A stretch of DNA of 64,000 bases from Nocardioides albertanoniae (lineage in GTDB: Bacteria > Actinomycetota > Actinomycetes > Propionibacteriales > Nocardioidaceae), in the NCBI RefSeq assembly GCF_006716315.1, contig NZ_VFOV01000001.1, positions 2,124,501-2,188,500 on the forward strand, written 5' to 3'. Position 1 is the first letter of the stretch; each line of letters opens with the position of its first letter. The notes beneath the pieces are model-generated. The model saw nothing but the letters and a program-made list of their open reading frames with translations, was not told the origin of the DNA and ran no database searches. Positions 10,543 to 19,196 of this stretch are shown here, piece by piece. The position numbers and the translations under genes were made by a program.

Positions 10543-11451
10543 TCAGGCCCGGGCGCGCACCGAGCAGACCAGCCGGGCCACGCCGGCTGAGATCAGCGCG
10601 GCGCCGACCATGTGGAAGCCGACCAGGAGCACCGGGAGGTCGGTGAGGTACTGCACCCACCCGATCAGACCCTGGGCGAGCTCGACGACCAGCAGGGTGA
10701 TGGCGACGCTCCGGACGTAGGCGTTCCTGCGGCCCAGCCACAGCGTGACCAGGGTGGCGGCGACGAGCGCGTAGACGGCGTACGCGTGGATGTGGGACAT
10801 CAGCGCCGGGTCGAGGCCGGTGCGGCGCGACTCGAGGTCGCCGGAGTGCGGGCCCGAGCCGGTCACGACCGTGCCGAGCCAGAGGGCGAACCAGCCGACC
10901 ACGAAGGTGACCACCGCTGCCGTCCGGGCGCTGCGAGGAGCCGCTTCACGCACCGGGGAGCGGATCTCGTCGAGAATCCAGACGCACAGGCCGACCATCC
11001 CCATCGACAGCAGCAGATGGAGGGCGACGACGTACGGGTTGAGGTCGGTGAGCACGGTGATCCCGCCGATCACGCCCTGGAACGGGATGCCGAGGGCGAC
11101 GATGATCGCCAGGCGGCGGATCACGCCCCGACGGTTCCACGCGGCGACCACGACGGTGATGGCGATCGCGGCCAGCACATAGGTGAGCAGCCGGTTGCCG
11201 AACTCGATGACACCGTTGATCCCGAGCGCCTCGTGAGCCACGTAGGACTCCTCGGTGCACTTGGGCCAGGTCGGGCAGCCGAGCCCGGACCCGGTCAGGC
11301 GTACGACACCGCCGGTCACGACGATGCCGATGTTGGCGACCAGGTTGGCGACCGCCAGGCCGAACAGGTGGGCCCGGAGCCAGGCGATCACCCTGGTGGC
11401 GGCCGAGGCAGGCTCGGGGGTCGGGTCGGTGGCCGGCTCGGTGGAGGTCAT
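10543..11451 (-). CDS. ctaA: Haem A synthase
   Basis: A 302-residue eight-helix membrane enzyme oxidising haem O to haem A. The actinobacterial signature RLTGSGLGCPTWPKC (about 52-66), with its cysteine pair, follows the first helix; IEFGNRLLTY and a histidine-bearing helix VALHLLLSMG follow. ATG 11451 is chosen because it overlaps the preceding permease stop as ATGA and has AAGTGGGA just upstream; an in-frame GTG lies two codons earlier. It forms a minus-strand unit with the upstream ABC-2 exporter genes, the same order as in mycobacteria. Confidence 0.93.
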   Translation of the reverse strand: MTSTEPATDPTPEPASAATRVIAWLRAHLFGLAVANLVANIGIVVTGGVVRLTGSGLGCPTWPKCTEESYVAHEALGINGVIEFGNRLLTYVLAAIAITVVVAAWNRRGVIRRLAIIVALGIPFQGVIGGITVLTDLNPYVVALHLLLSMGMVGLCVWILDEIRSPVREAAPRSARTAAVVTFVVGWFALWLGTVVTGSGPHSGDLESRRTGLDPALMSHIHAYAVYALVAATLVTLWLGRRNAYVRSVAITLLVVELAQGLIGWVQYLTDLPVLLVGFHMVGAALISAGVARLVCSVRARA

Positions 11452-12239
11452 TCCCACTTGAAGGTCCTAGCTGTGAGGGTGGAGCCCAGCAGGGCCCAGA
11501 TCAGGAGCACGCCGAGGTCGCGCCAGGCCGGGGCGCCGTCGAGGAAGGCGGTGCGCACCGACTCTCCCAGCGCGCCCGACGGCAGCCAGCGGGCGACGTC
11601 GCCGTAGGCGCCGTAGGCGGTCAGCGGCAGCGCGACCGCACCCCCGGCGAGCAGGAGCAGGTAGATCAGGTTGGCCGCGGCCAGGGTGGCCTCGGCGCGC
11701 AGCACCCCGGCGACGAAGAGGCCGAGGGCGGCGAAGGCCAGCGTGCCCATCGCGATGGCGAGGAAGAAGGCGAGCACCGTGCCGAAACCCGCCGCCGGCG
11801 TCCAGCCGAGGATCTGACCGACGCCGCCGATGACGAAGAGCTGCACGAGCTGTACGCAGCCCAGCGCGAGCACCTTGCCGGCGAGGAGGCCGATACGGGG
11901 CAGCGGTGAGGCGCCCAGGCGCTTGATCACGCCGTAGCGTCGCTCGAAGCCGGTGGCGATCGCGAGGCTGGTGAAGCTCGTCGACATGATCGCGAGGGCG
12001 AGCACCCCTGGGGTCAGGATGTCGACGAGCGGGCGGTCGGTGCCGAGGTCGAGATCGATCGCGTTGCCGGCTGTGACGCCGCCGATCAGCACCATCACCG
12101 GGATCACGACGGCCAGGAGGAGCTGCTCCCCGTTGCGGAGCATCAGCCTGGCTTCCATCAGTGCCTGCGCGACGACCTGCTTGTGCACCGGCGCGCCGCC
12201 GGGCCTGGGAGTGAAGGTGCCGGTCGCCACCTCAGACAT
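11448..12239 (-). CDS. ABC-2 type transporter permease
   Basis: A 263-residue membrane protein with six predicted helices (about 41-58, 73-93, 124-145, 154-175, 182-203, 235-251), typical of ABC-2 export permeases. It overlaps the ATP-binding gene upstream by eight bases and ctaA downstream by four, implying tight coupling of the three. The equivalent mycobacterial genes next to ctaA are annotated as antibiotic-type exporters of unknown substrate. No substrate can be read from the sequence; the haem context is suggestive only. Confidence 0.88.
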   Translation of the reverse strand: MSEVATGTFTPRPGGAPVHKQVVAQALMEARLMLRNGEQLLLAVVIPVMVLIGGVTAGNAIDLDLGTDRPLVDILTPGVLALAIMSTSFTSLAIATGFERRYGVIKRLGASPLPRIGLLAGKVLALGCVQLVQLFVIGGVGQILGWTPAAGFGTVLAFFLAIAMGTLAFAALGLFVAGVLRAEATLAAANLIYLLLLAGGAVALPLTAYGAYGDVARWLPSGALGESVRTAFLDGAPAWRDLGVLLIWALLGSTLTARTFKWE

Positions 12240-13182
12240 GCTCGAGCTTCTCTCCGGTGAGGTCGAGGAAGACGTCCTCGAGGCTTCTGCGGCCCAGGGT
12301 CAACGACTCCGGCAGCACATCGTTGTCCTCGCACCAGCGCGAGACCTTGGCGAGCGTGGTCGGATCGGCCTTGCCGCTGACCCGCATGGAGCGCTCGTCG
12401 AGCAGCGTCACCTCGGTGTCCTCACCGAGCGCGGCGCGCAGCGACTCGCTCGCGCCGGGCGGGAACGGCTTGGTGACGACGAGGCGGATCATGGCGGTCG
12501 CGCTCATCCCGGCGCCCGATCCTCTGGTCAGCTCCAGCGGCGTGCCCGAGGCGATCATCCGTCCGTGGTCGATGATGTGCACCTGGTCGGCCAGCTCCTC
12601 TGCCTCTTCGAGGTAGTGGGTGGTCAGCACGACGGTCACGCCGTCGGCGCGCAGCTCGCGCATCAGGTCCCAGGTCGTACGCCTGCCCTGCGGGTCCATC
12701 CCCGCGGTCGGCTCGTCGACGAAGACCAGCTCGGGGCGCCCCACCAGCGCCATCGCCAGCCCGAGGCGCTGCTGCTGTCCACCCGAGAGCCGCCGATAGG
12801 GGGTGCGGCCACACTCGGCCAGCCCCAGCCGGTCGGCGAGGTAGTCGATGTCGAGCGGGTCGGCGTGCAGGCGTGAGATGTGACGGAGCATCTCCATGGC
12901 GCGTACGCCGCTCCAGGCTCCCTGCCCCTGCAGCATCACGCCGATGCGGGGCAGCAGCTGCTTGCGGTCGGCGATCGGGTCGAGCCCAAGCACGCGCACC
13001 GTGCCCTGCTGCGGCCTGCGATAGCCCTCGCAGGTCTCCAGCGTGGTCGTCTTCCCGGCGCCGTTGGGCCCGAGCACGGCCGTGATCGAGCCCGTCGCGA
13101 CGCTCAGGGTGAGTCCGTCGACGGCCGTCTTGTCGCCGTAGGTCATACGCAGGTCGCGGACCTCGACAGCGGGGGAGTGCAC
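12232..13182 (-). CDS. ABC transporter ATP-binding protein (ABC-2 exporter)
   Basis: A 316-residue ATPase with Walker A GPNGAGKTTTLE (about 37-48), signature LSGGQQQRLGLA, Walker B LVFVDEPTAGMD and the H-loop histidine in TTHYLEEAEELA. The C-terminal extension (about 230-316) is of the DrrA/CcmA-like exporter type. GTG start at 13182. It is first of a three-gene minus-strand unit ATPase-permease-ctaA and diverges from the PPOX gene across 233 bases. Confidence 0.92.
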   Translation of the reverse strand: MHSPAVEVRDLRMTYGDKTAVDGLTLSVATGSITAVLGPNGAGKTTTLETCEGYRRPQQGTVRVLGLDPIADRKQLLPRIGVMLQGQGAWSGVRAMEMLRHISRLHADPLDIDYLADRLGLAECGRTPYRRLSGGQQQRLGLAMALVGRPELVFVDEPTAGMDPQGRRTTWDLMRELRADGVTVVLTTHYLEEAEELADQVHIIDHGRMIASGTPLELTRGSGAGMSATAMIRLVVTKPFPPGASESLRAALGEDTEVTLLDERSMRVSGKADPTTLAKVSRWCEDNDVLPESLTLGRRSLEDVFLDLTGEKLEHV

Positions 13183-13415
13183 CTGCGCAGTCTAAGAAGG
13201 CCCACGCCACCGGCCCAATCGCGTGGCCGTGGCGCCCGAGATTCTTAGCTGTCTATAAGGAGGGTCCGATGAAAAGACGTTGGCCGCCCAACTCCCACCG
13301 AAGGACGGCCAACGCGGGGATGAGACGCCTTGCTCCCGACCCCGTGACGCGGTAACTGAGTTACAAACCAGAACAAGTTCGAAACAGAACAGGAACCTCT
13401 GACAGGCTGGGAGCC
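13183..13415. promoter_or_regulatory. Divergent intergenic region with inverted repeats
   Basis: This region separates the minus-strand exporter/ctaA unit from the PPOX gene, so promoters for both must lie here. A 9-bp inverted repeat CGTTGGCCG/CGGCCAACG sits at 13278-13286 and 13306-13314. Near the PPOX start the sequence is locally AT-rich with repeated AGAACA and a GAAC-AA-GTTC dyad at about 13371-13380. No operator is recognised; regulator identity is unknown. Confidence 0.4.
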
Positions 13416-13886
13416 ATGGCACGCACGATCGCGACGAACACGACCGTCGATCTCGAGGAGCTCCTGGAGTTCGTACGGCCCCGCCACCAGATGATCCTGG
13501 TGACCACCCGGGCCGACGGGTCCCCGCAGCTCTCGCCGGTCACCGGCGGCGTCGACGACCACGGCCGGATCGTGATCGCGACCTACCCCGAGCGTGCCAA
13601 GACCCGCAATGCCCGCGCGCGTGCGCAGGTCAGCGTCATGGTCCTCTCCGAGGAGTGGAACGGCGCCTGGGTCCAGATCGACGGCGACGCCGAGGTGCTC
13701 GACGCCTCCGCCGGCTCCGAGGCGTTGGACGCCTTCGTCACCTACTTCCGCAACATCTCCGGCGAGCACTCCGACTGGGACGAATACCGCCAGGCCATGG
13801 TCGACCAGGACAAGTCGCTCCTCCGGATCACCCCGAACCGCTGGGGCCCCATCGCCACCGGTGGCTTCCCTGCTCGCCTCGCCTGA
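13416..13886 (+). CDS. PPOX-class F420-dependent oxidoreductase
   Basis: A 156-residue split-barrel flavin-type protein related to pyridoxamine phosphate oxidase. The pattern QMILVTTRADGSPQLSPVTG (about 27-46), then VIATYPERAKTRNARA and VMVLSEEWNG, matches the actinobacterial F420-dependent class. Actinobacterial members reduce or oxidise diverse small molecules using deazaflavin F420; the substrate is unknown. It is a single gene, divergent from the exporter/ctaA unit and convergent with the methyltransferase after 31 bases. Confidence 0.85.
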   Translation: MARTIATNTTVDLEELLEFVRPRHQMILVTTRADGSPQLSPVTGGVDDHGRIVIATYPERAKTRNARARAQVSVMVLSEEWNGAWVQIDGDAEVLDASAGSEALDAFVTYFRNISGEHSDWDEYRQAMVDQDKSLLRITPNRWGPIATGGFPARLA

Positions 13887-13917
13887 GCCGAGCGGCCGCT
13901 GGCACCTGCCGGTGGGT

Positions 13918-14514
13918 TCAGCGGCGCTGCCAGATCCCGAGGCGGTGGCTCCACGGCAGCCGTGAGTTCAGTCGGCGCGGCTCGGAGAGGTGGAGCAGGT
14001 CGAAGTCGGGGCCGAGGGCGCGGGTCATGTCCTCGGGGACGTACGTCCATGGCGGACCCGCCTCCTCGCTCGGACGGTCGATGGGGAAGACCCCCGAAGC
14101 GACCCGTCCGCCGGGGCGTACGACCGCGCGGGCCAGGTCGCCGACGCGGCCGCGCCATGCCGGCGGCAATGCGCAGAAGAAGGTATGGTCCCACATCAGG
14201 TCGACAGGCCCGCCGGTCGCCTCCAGGACGACGTCGACGTCGAGCGCGTCGCCGACTACATAGGTGAGGTCCGGGTAGTGCTCCGCCGCGTGGGCGGCTG
14301 CCGTGGGCGAGACATCGACCACCGTCGTACGCCATCCGGCAGCGCTCAACCCCGCCGCATCGTGCCCCCGGCCGGCGCCGGGCGCGAAGGCGGTTCCGGG
14401 CTCGCCGAACAGCGTGATGTCCTCCTCGATGTAGGCCAGGGGGGCACCGAGATCCCAGCCGGTCGTTCCTCGGACGTACGCGGTCTCCCAGTCCGTGGGG
14501 TCGTCGACTGTCAT
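13918..14514 (-). CDS. SAM-dependent methyltransferase, thiopurine-methyltransferase-like
   Basis: A 198-residue class I methyltransferase. The N-terminal WDLGAPLAYIEE resembles the TPMT family, and motif I appears as AFAPGAGRGHDAAGLSAAGW (a PGAGRG in place of the usual GCG). Motif II lies in VVDVSPTAAAHA and a later acidic-aromatic MWDHTFFCALPP matches TPMT-like proteins. ATG 14514 is chosen because GGGAG lies upstream and the residues before it are not family-like. Family members methylate thiols, selenium or tellurium; the true substrate is unknown. Confidence 0.82.
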   Translation of the reverse strand: MTVDDPTDWETAYVRGTTGWDLGAPLAYIEEDITLFGEPGTAFAPGAGRGHDAAGLSAAGWRTTVVDVSPTAAAHAAEHYPDLTYVVGDALDVDVVLEATGGPVDLMWDHTFFCALPPAWRGRVGDLARAVVRPGGRVASGVFPIDRPSEEAGPPWTYVPEDMTRALGPDFDLLHLSEPRRLNSRLPWSHRLGIWQRR

Positions 14515-14612
14515 GGTCACAGTCTCCCGGACCTGCGCGACAGGTGGAAGCACAGGAGTCCGCGGCCCCCGGGCGGTTCCGTGCGCCGCCGCCGACCGGT
14601 ACGCTTTCGAAC

Positions 14613-14996
14613 ATGAGATCGAATGGCGGGGCGTCCCGGTGCGACGTACCGCTGCCGTTCGACGTCGCTCCTGATGCGGTGTCGGCGGCCGCGAAGCGAT
14701 CGCCTGCGCCGCTGCCGGGAGACGGGACGCAGGTGCACCGGCTCGTCGGGGCCCATCTCACCTCCCGCGGCCTGCCGCCCGGGTCCGACCTGCTGATCGA
14801 CCCGCGCCGACCCGAGCGCGGCGAGGTGGCGGTCGTGCGCTCCGGCGGTCGCACCCGGGTCGGCATCTTCGACCTCGAACGCGGTCGCACGGTGCTGCGC
14901 TCCGACCGCGGCATCCGCTGGCTGCCGCCCGACGCCGTCTATGTCGGCGTCGCGGCCCTCGTCTCGCCGACCCTTGACGGGATGCCCACGGGCTGA
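14613..14996 (+). CDS. S24/S26-peptidase-fold-like protein without visible catalytic serine
   Basis: A 127-residue protein starting at ATG 14613. Residues about 40-110 follow the rhythm of the LexA/signal-peptidase S24 fold: HRLVGAHLTSRGLPPGSDLL, then IDPRRPERGEVAVV, then a late VYVGVAALVSP. The GDSM-type serine element and the catalytic lysine are not evident, so it is probably not an active peptidase. It diverges from the methyltransferase and precedes sufR by 119 bases on the same strand. The family call is tentative. Confidence 0.5.
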   Translation: MRSNGGASRCDVPLPFDVAPDAVSAAAKRSPAPLPGDGTQVHRLVGAHLTSRGLPPGSDLLIDPRRPERGEVAVVRSGGRTRVGIFDLERGRTVLRSDRGIRWLPPDAVYVGVAALVSPTLDGMPTG

Positions 14997-15079
14997 GCGA
15001 TGGCTCGCTGTCGAGCGGGTCGCGGTGGTGGCGTACGACACGGTGTCGCTGCCCGATCCGCTAGTAAGGGTCACCTTCG

Positions 15080-15119
15080 TTGAATCCCGTTGGGGAATAA
15101 CGTCACAATGGTGTTGTGA
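15080..15119 (+). promoter_or_regulatory. Candidate sufR promoter and SufR operator on a leaderless start
   Basis: TTGAAT at 15080-15085 and CACAAT at 15104-15109 are spaced by 18 bases as a -35/-10 pair, which would start transcription at or next to the GTG of sufR (15116). A perfect inverted repeat TCACAA-N5-TTGTGA (15103-15119) covers the -10 element and the start codon. No Shine-Dalgarno sequence sits at the right distance. This is consistent with a leaderless, autorepressed suf transcript; SufR binding is inferred, not shown. Confidence 0.6.
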
Positions 15120-15847
15120 AATTCGACGAGACCACTCTGCAGCCCGCAGAGACCAGCGAGGAGAGCACCCGCCAGCGGGTGGCTCGATCGCTGCTCGTCG
15201 ACGGTCCGCAGACGGCTGTGGCACTGGCCAAGAGGCTCGACCTCACCCCTGCCGCGGTCAGGCGCCACCTCGACGCTCTTGCCGAGGAGGACGTGGTGGA
15301 GCAGCGCGAGCCGCGCACCGCGTCCACCCGTGGGCGGGGCCGGCCGGCCAAGCTCTTCGCTCTCACCGACCAGGGCCGCGACGGCTTCGAGAAGAAGTAC
15401 GACGACCTGGCGCTCGAGGCGCTGCGCTTCGTCTCCGAGGTGGCAGGCGAGGAGGGCGTTCGGGAATTCGCCGAGCGCCGCGCGGCGTTCATCAAGCAGG
15501 GGCTGGAGCGGATCGCCGCCGGCGAGACGGATCTCGGGCCCGCGCAGGTGCTTGCGGACGTGTTCACGGCCAATGGTTATGCGGCTTCCGTCAGGGAGCT
15601 TCCGCTGATCAACGGCCATGACGCCGGCGAGCAGCTGTGTCAGCAGCACTGCCCGGTCGCTCATGTCGCCCAGGAGTTCCCCGAGCTCTGCGAGGCGGAG
15701 ACAGAGGCCATCGCCGAGCTGCTCGGCACACACGTACAACGCTTGGCCACCATCGCTCACGGCGACGGTGTCTGCACGACGCACATCCCTCCCGGATCCT
15801 CCGGGTCCGGCGAAGTTTCGAAGAAGAAGGAGCAGGTCACGACATGA
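15116..15847 (+). CDS. sufR: Iron-sulfur cluster biosynthesis repressor SufR
   Basis: A 243-residue winged-helix regulator that senses Fe-S status and represses the suf operon. The DNA-binding helix-turn-helix is at about 33-60 ([20 protein letters not shown]), followed by a wing with [10 protein letters not shown]. The C-terminal half has the cysteines expected to hold the cluster: [15 protein letters not shown] and GVCTTH. GTG 15116 is the start and lies inside the candidate operator. It overlaps sufB by four bases (ATGA), so regulator and operon are co-transcribed. Confidence 0.93.
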   Translation: MKFDETTLQPAETSEESTRQRVARSLLVDGPQTAVALAKRLDLTPAAVRRHLDALAEEDVVEQREPRTASTRGRGRPAKLFALTDQGRDGFEKKYDDLALEALRFVSEVAGEEGVREFAERRAAFIKQGLERIAAGETDLGPAQVLADVFTANGYAASVRELPLINGHDAGEQLCQQHCPVAHVAQEFPELCEAETEAIAELLGTHVQRLATIAHGDGVCTTHIPPGSSGSGEVSKKKEQVTT

Positions 15848-17262
15848 CCTCCATCGAGGAGCTCAACCCCGAGCTGAAGGGCATCGGCAAGTACGAGTTC
15901 GGCTGGTCCGACTCCGACGCCGCCGGTGCCGCAGCGCAGCGCGGTCTCAACGACGCTGTCGTGCGCGACATCTCCGAGAAGAAGTCGGAGCCGCAGTGGA
16001 TGCTCGACCTGCGCCTGAAGGGCCTCAAGCTCTTCGGCCGCAAGCCGATGCCCACCTGGGGCTCGGACCTGTCGACCATCGACTTCGACAACATCAAATA
16101 CTTCGTGCGTTCCTCCGAGAAGCAGGCGACCTCCTGGGAGGACCTGCCCGAGGACATCAAGAACACCTACGACAAGCTCGGCATCCCCGAGGCGGAGAAG
16201 CAGCGCCTCGTCGCCGGTGTCGCGGCTCAGTACGAGTCGGAGGTCGTCTACCACTCGATCCGCGAGGACCTCGAGGCCCAGGGCGTGCTCTTCCTCGACA
16301 CCGACACCGCGCTCAAGGAGCACCCGGAGATCTTCCAGGAGTACTTCGGCACGGTGATCCCGGTCGGCGACAACAAGTTCGCCGCGCTCAACACCGCCGT
16401 GTGGTCGGGTGGCTCCTTCATCTACGTGCCCAAGGGCGTCCACGTCGACATCCCGCTGCAGGCCTACTTCCGGATCAACACCGAGAACATGGGCCAGTTC
16501 GAGCGCACGCTGATCATCGCCGACGAGGGCTCCTACGTCCACTACGTCGAGGGCTGCACGGCGCCGATCTACCAGTCCGACTCGCTGCACTCCGCGGTCG
16601 TCGAGATCGTCGTGAAGAAGAACGCCCGCGTTCGCTACACGACCATTCAGAACTGGTCCAACAACGTCTACAACCTCGTCACCAAGCGCGCCACCTGCGA
16701 GGAGGGCGCGACCATGGAGTGGGTCGACGGCAACATCGGCTCCAAGGTGACGATGAAGTACCCGGCGGTCTACCTGATGGGTGAGCACGCCAAGGGTGAG
16801 ACGCTCTCCATCGCCTTCGCCGGCGAGGGCCAGCACCAGGACGCGGGCGCCAAGATGGTGCACGCCGCCCCCAACACCTCCTCGTCGATCCTGTCGAAGT
16901 CGGTGGCCCGTGGCGGTGGCCGCACCTCCTACCGTGGCCTGATCCAGGTCAACGAGGGCGCCCACGGCTCGAAGTCCAACGTGCTCTGCGACGCGCTCCT
17001 GGTCGACCAGATCTCGCGCTCGGACACCTACCCCTACGTCGACATCCGTGAGGACGACGTCTCGATGGGCCACGAGGCCTCGGTCTCGAAGGTCTCCGAC
17101 GACCAGCTGTTCTACCTGATGTCGCGCGGCATGGCCGAGGACGAGGCGATGGCGATGATCGTGCGCGGCTTCGTCGAGCCGATCGCCAAGGAGCTCCCGA
17201 TGGAGTACGCCCTCGAGCTCAACCGCCTGATCGAACTGCAGATGGAAGGAGCCGTCGGCTGA
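15844..17262 (+). CDS. sufB: Fe-S cluster assembly scaffold SufB
   Basis: A 472-residue core subunit of the SufBC2D scaffold on which Fe-S clusters are built. Typical features are the N-terminal [16 protein letters not shown], a long right-handed beta-helix core, and the C-terminal [20 protein letters not shown] helical domain. The conserved cysteine in [19 protein letters not shown] is present. No intein or insertion interrupts it, unlike the intein-bearing mycobacterial SufB. ATG 15844 overlaps the sufR stop. Confidence 0.96.
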   Translation: MTSIEELNPELKGIGKYEFGWSDSDAAGAAAQRGLNDAVVRDISEKKSEPQWMLDLRLKGLKLFGRKPMPTWGSDLSTIDFDNIKYFVRSSEKQATSWEDLPEDIKNTYDKLGIPEAEKQRLVAGVAAQYESEVVYHSIREDLEAQGVLFLDTDTALKEHPEIFQEYFGTVIPVGDNKFAALNTAVWSGGSFIYVPKGVHVDIPLQAYFRINTENMGQFERTLIIADEGSYVHYVEGCTAPIYQSDSLHSAVVEIVVKKNARVRYTTIQNWSNNVYNLVTKRATCEEGATMEWVDGNIGSKVTMKYPAVYLMGEHAKGETLSIAFAGEGQHQDAGAKMVHAAPNTSSSILSKSVARGGGRTSYRGLIQVNEGAHGSKSNVLCDALLVDQISRSDTYPYVDIREDDVSMGHEASVSKVSDDQLFYLMSRGMAEDEAMAMIVRGFVEPIAKELPMEYALELNRLIELQMEGAVG

Positions 17263-18440
17263 TGACGGCAGTAGCTGATGCTCTCGAGATGAACAAGGTC
17301 GAGAGCCACCTCCACCCGGAGGGAAGTTTCGACGTCGACGCCCACGAGGTGCCGAAGGGTCGCGAGGAGATCTGGCGGTTCACCCCGCTCAAGCGCCTCC
17401 ACGGCATCCACAACGACGCCCCGTTCGCCGACGGTGCGACCAAGGTGGAGGTCGAGGCGGCCGACGGCGTGAGCGTCGAGACCGTGGCAGCCGACAGCGA
17501 CGTACGCGGCGCTTCGGGTCTGGTTCCGACCGACCGCGTCTCGGCGCGGGCCTGGGCGGCCAGCACCGGCGCGACCCTCGTGCGGGTGCCGACCGACACC
17601 GTCGTCGACGGTGCCACGGTGATCCGTCACCACGGCACCGGCTCGGAGACCGCCGGCGCAGGCCACGCGGTCATCGTCGCGGAGAAGTTCTCCAAGGCCA
17701 CCGTCGCGCTGATCTTCGAGGGCTCGGCCGTGATCGCCGACAACATCGAGATCGTCGTCGAGGACGGCGCCGACCTCACCGTCGTCTCGGTGCAGGACTG
17801 GGCCGACGACGCCGTGCACCTCTCCACCCAGCACGCCAAGGTCGGCCGCGACGCCAACCTGAAGCACGTCTCGGTGAGCTTCGGCGGTGACGTGGTGCGC
17901 CACGACCTGAGCGCCGAGTACGCCGGTCCGGGTGGCTCGGTGGAGGCCCTGGGTCTCTACTTCGCCGACGCCGGTCAGCACATCGAGCACCGTCTCTTCG
18001 TCGACCACACCGCGCCGAAGACCAAGTCCAACGTGGTCTACAAGGGTGCGTTGCAGGGCGACAAGGCCCACGCGGTCTGGATCGGCAACGTGCTGATCCG
18101 CAAGGAGGCCGAGGGCATCGAGACCTATGAGGAGAACCGCAACCTCATCCTCACCGATGGTGCCTGGGCCGACTCCGTGCCCAACCTGGAGATCGAGACC
18201 GGCGAGATCGAGGGCGCGGGCCACGCGTCTGCGGTCGGCCGGTTCGACGACGAGCAGCTCTTCTACCTGCAGAGCCGCGGCGTCTCCGAGACCGAGGCCA
18301 AGCGCCTGGTCGTGCACGGTTTCTTCAACGACCTCATCCGCCACATCGGTGTGCCCGAGCTCGAGGACAAGCTGACCACCACGGTCGAGGCCGAGCTCGC
18401 CAAGAACATCAACTCTCTGATTACGAAGGACAACGCATGA
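17262..18440 (+). CDS. sufD: Fe-S cluster assembly protein SufD
   Basis: A 392-residue SufB paralogue and partner in the SufBC2D complex. The beta-helix core and the C-terminal YLQSRGVSETEAKRLVVHGF helical region are recognisable, with the family's histidine-bearing HIEHRLFVDHTAPKTKSN. ATG 17262 overlaps the sufB stop as TGATG, and the end overlaps sufC by four bases, so all are translationally coupled. Confidence 0.95.
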   Translation: MTAVADALEMNKVESHLHPEGSFDVDAHEVPKGREEIWRFTPLKRLHGIHNDAPFADGATKVEVEAADGVSVETVAADSDVRGASGLVPTDRVSARAWAASTGATLVRVPTDTVVDGATVIRHHGTGSETAGAGHAVIVAEKFSKATVALIFEGSAVIADNIEIVVEDGADLTVVSVQDWADDAVHLSTQHAKVGRDANLKHVSVSFGGDVVRHDLSAEYAGPGGSVEALGLYFADAGQHIEHRLFVDHTAPKTKSNVVYKGALQGDKAHAVWIGNVLIRKEAEGIETYEENRNLILTDGAWADSVPNLEIETGEIEGAGHASAVGRFDDEQLFYLQSRGVSETEAKRLVVHGFFNDLIRHIGVPELEDKLTTTVEAELAKNINSLITKDNA

Positions 18441-19195
18441 GCACGCTCGAGATCAAGGACCTGCAGGTCTCGGTCGACACCGAAGACGGTGCCAAGGAGA
18501 TCCTGAAGGGCGTCACGCTGACCATCAGGTCCGGCGAGACGCACGCGATCATGGGCCCCAACGGCTCCGGCAAGTCCACCCTTGCCTACTCGATCGCCGG
18601 CCACCCGAAGTACACGATCACCGGCGGCACCGTCACCCTCGACGGTGAGGACGTGCTGTCGATGTCGGTCGACGAGCGTGCCAAGGCCGGCCTGTTCCTC
18701 GCGATGCAGTACCCCGTCGAGGTGCCTGGCGTGAGCGTGGCCAACTTCCTGCGCACCGCCAAGACCGCGCTGGTCGGCGAGGCCCCCAAGCTGCGCACGT
18801 GGGTCAAGGACGTCAACGGTGCGATGAACAAGATGCACCTCGACCCGACGTTCTCGCAGCGCTCGGTCAACGAGGGCTTCTCCGGTGGCGAGAAGAAGCG
18901 CCACGAGATCGCTCAGCTCGACATCCTCGACCCGGCCTTCGCGCTGCTCGACGAGATCGACTCCGGCCTCGACATCGACGCCCTCAAGGTCGTCTCCGAC
19001 GGCATCAACGACTTCCGCGCCCGCGAGGCCAAGTCGGTCCTGCTGATCACCCACTACACCCGCATCCTGCGCTACGTGAAGCCCGACCAGGTGCACGTCT
19101 TCGTCGCAGGCCGGATCGCCGAGTCCGGTGGCCCCGAGCTCGCCGAGGACCTCGAGGCCAACGGCTACGAGCGGTTCACGAGCGCGGCGGTCTGA
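18437..19195 (+). CDS. sufC: Fe-S cluster assembly ATPase SufC
   Basis: A 252-residue ABC-type ATPase that drives conformational change in the SufBC2D scaffold. Walker A is GPNGSGKSTLAY (about 37-48), the signature is FSGGEKKRHEIAQ, and Walker B is FALLDEIDSGLDIDAL, the typical SufC form. A switch-type histidine follows in ITHYTRIL. It overlaps sufD by four bases and precedes sufS by one base. Confidence 0.96.
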   Translation: MSTLEIKDLQVSVDTEDGAKEILKGVTLTIRSGETHAIMGPNGSGKSTLAYSIAGHPKYTITGGTVTLDGEDVLSMSVDERAKAGLFLAMQYPVEVPGVSVANFLRTAKTALVGEAPKLRTWVKDVNGAMNKMHLDPTFSQRSVNEGFSGGEKKRHEIAQLDILDPAFALLDEIDSGLDIDALKVVSDGINDFRAREAKSVLLITHYTRILRYVKPDQVHVFVAGRIAESGGPELAEDLEANGYERFTSAAV

Positions 19196-19196
19196 C

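Noticed and set aside
15108..15119. A three-codon frame ATG-GTG-TTG-TGA before sufR
   Set aside because: It overlaps the operator dyad and the real GTG start; with leaderless transcription it would not be present on the mRNA.
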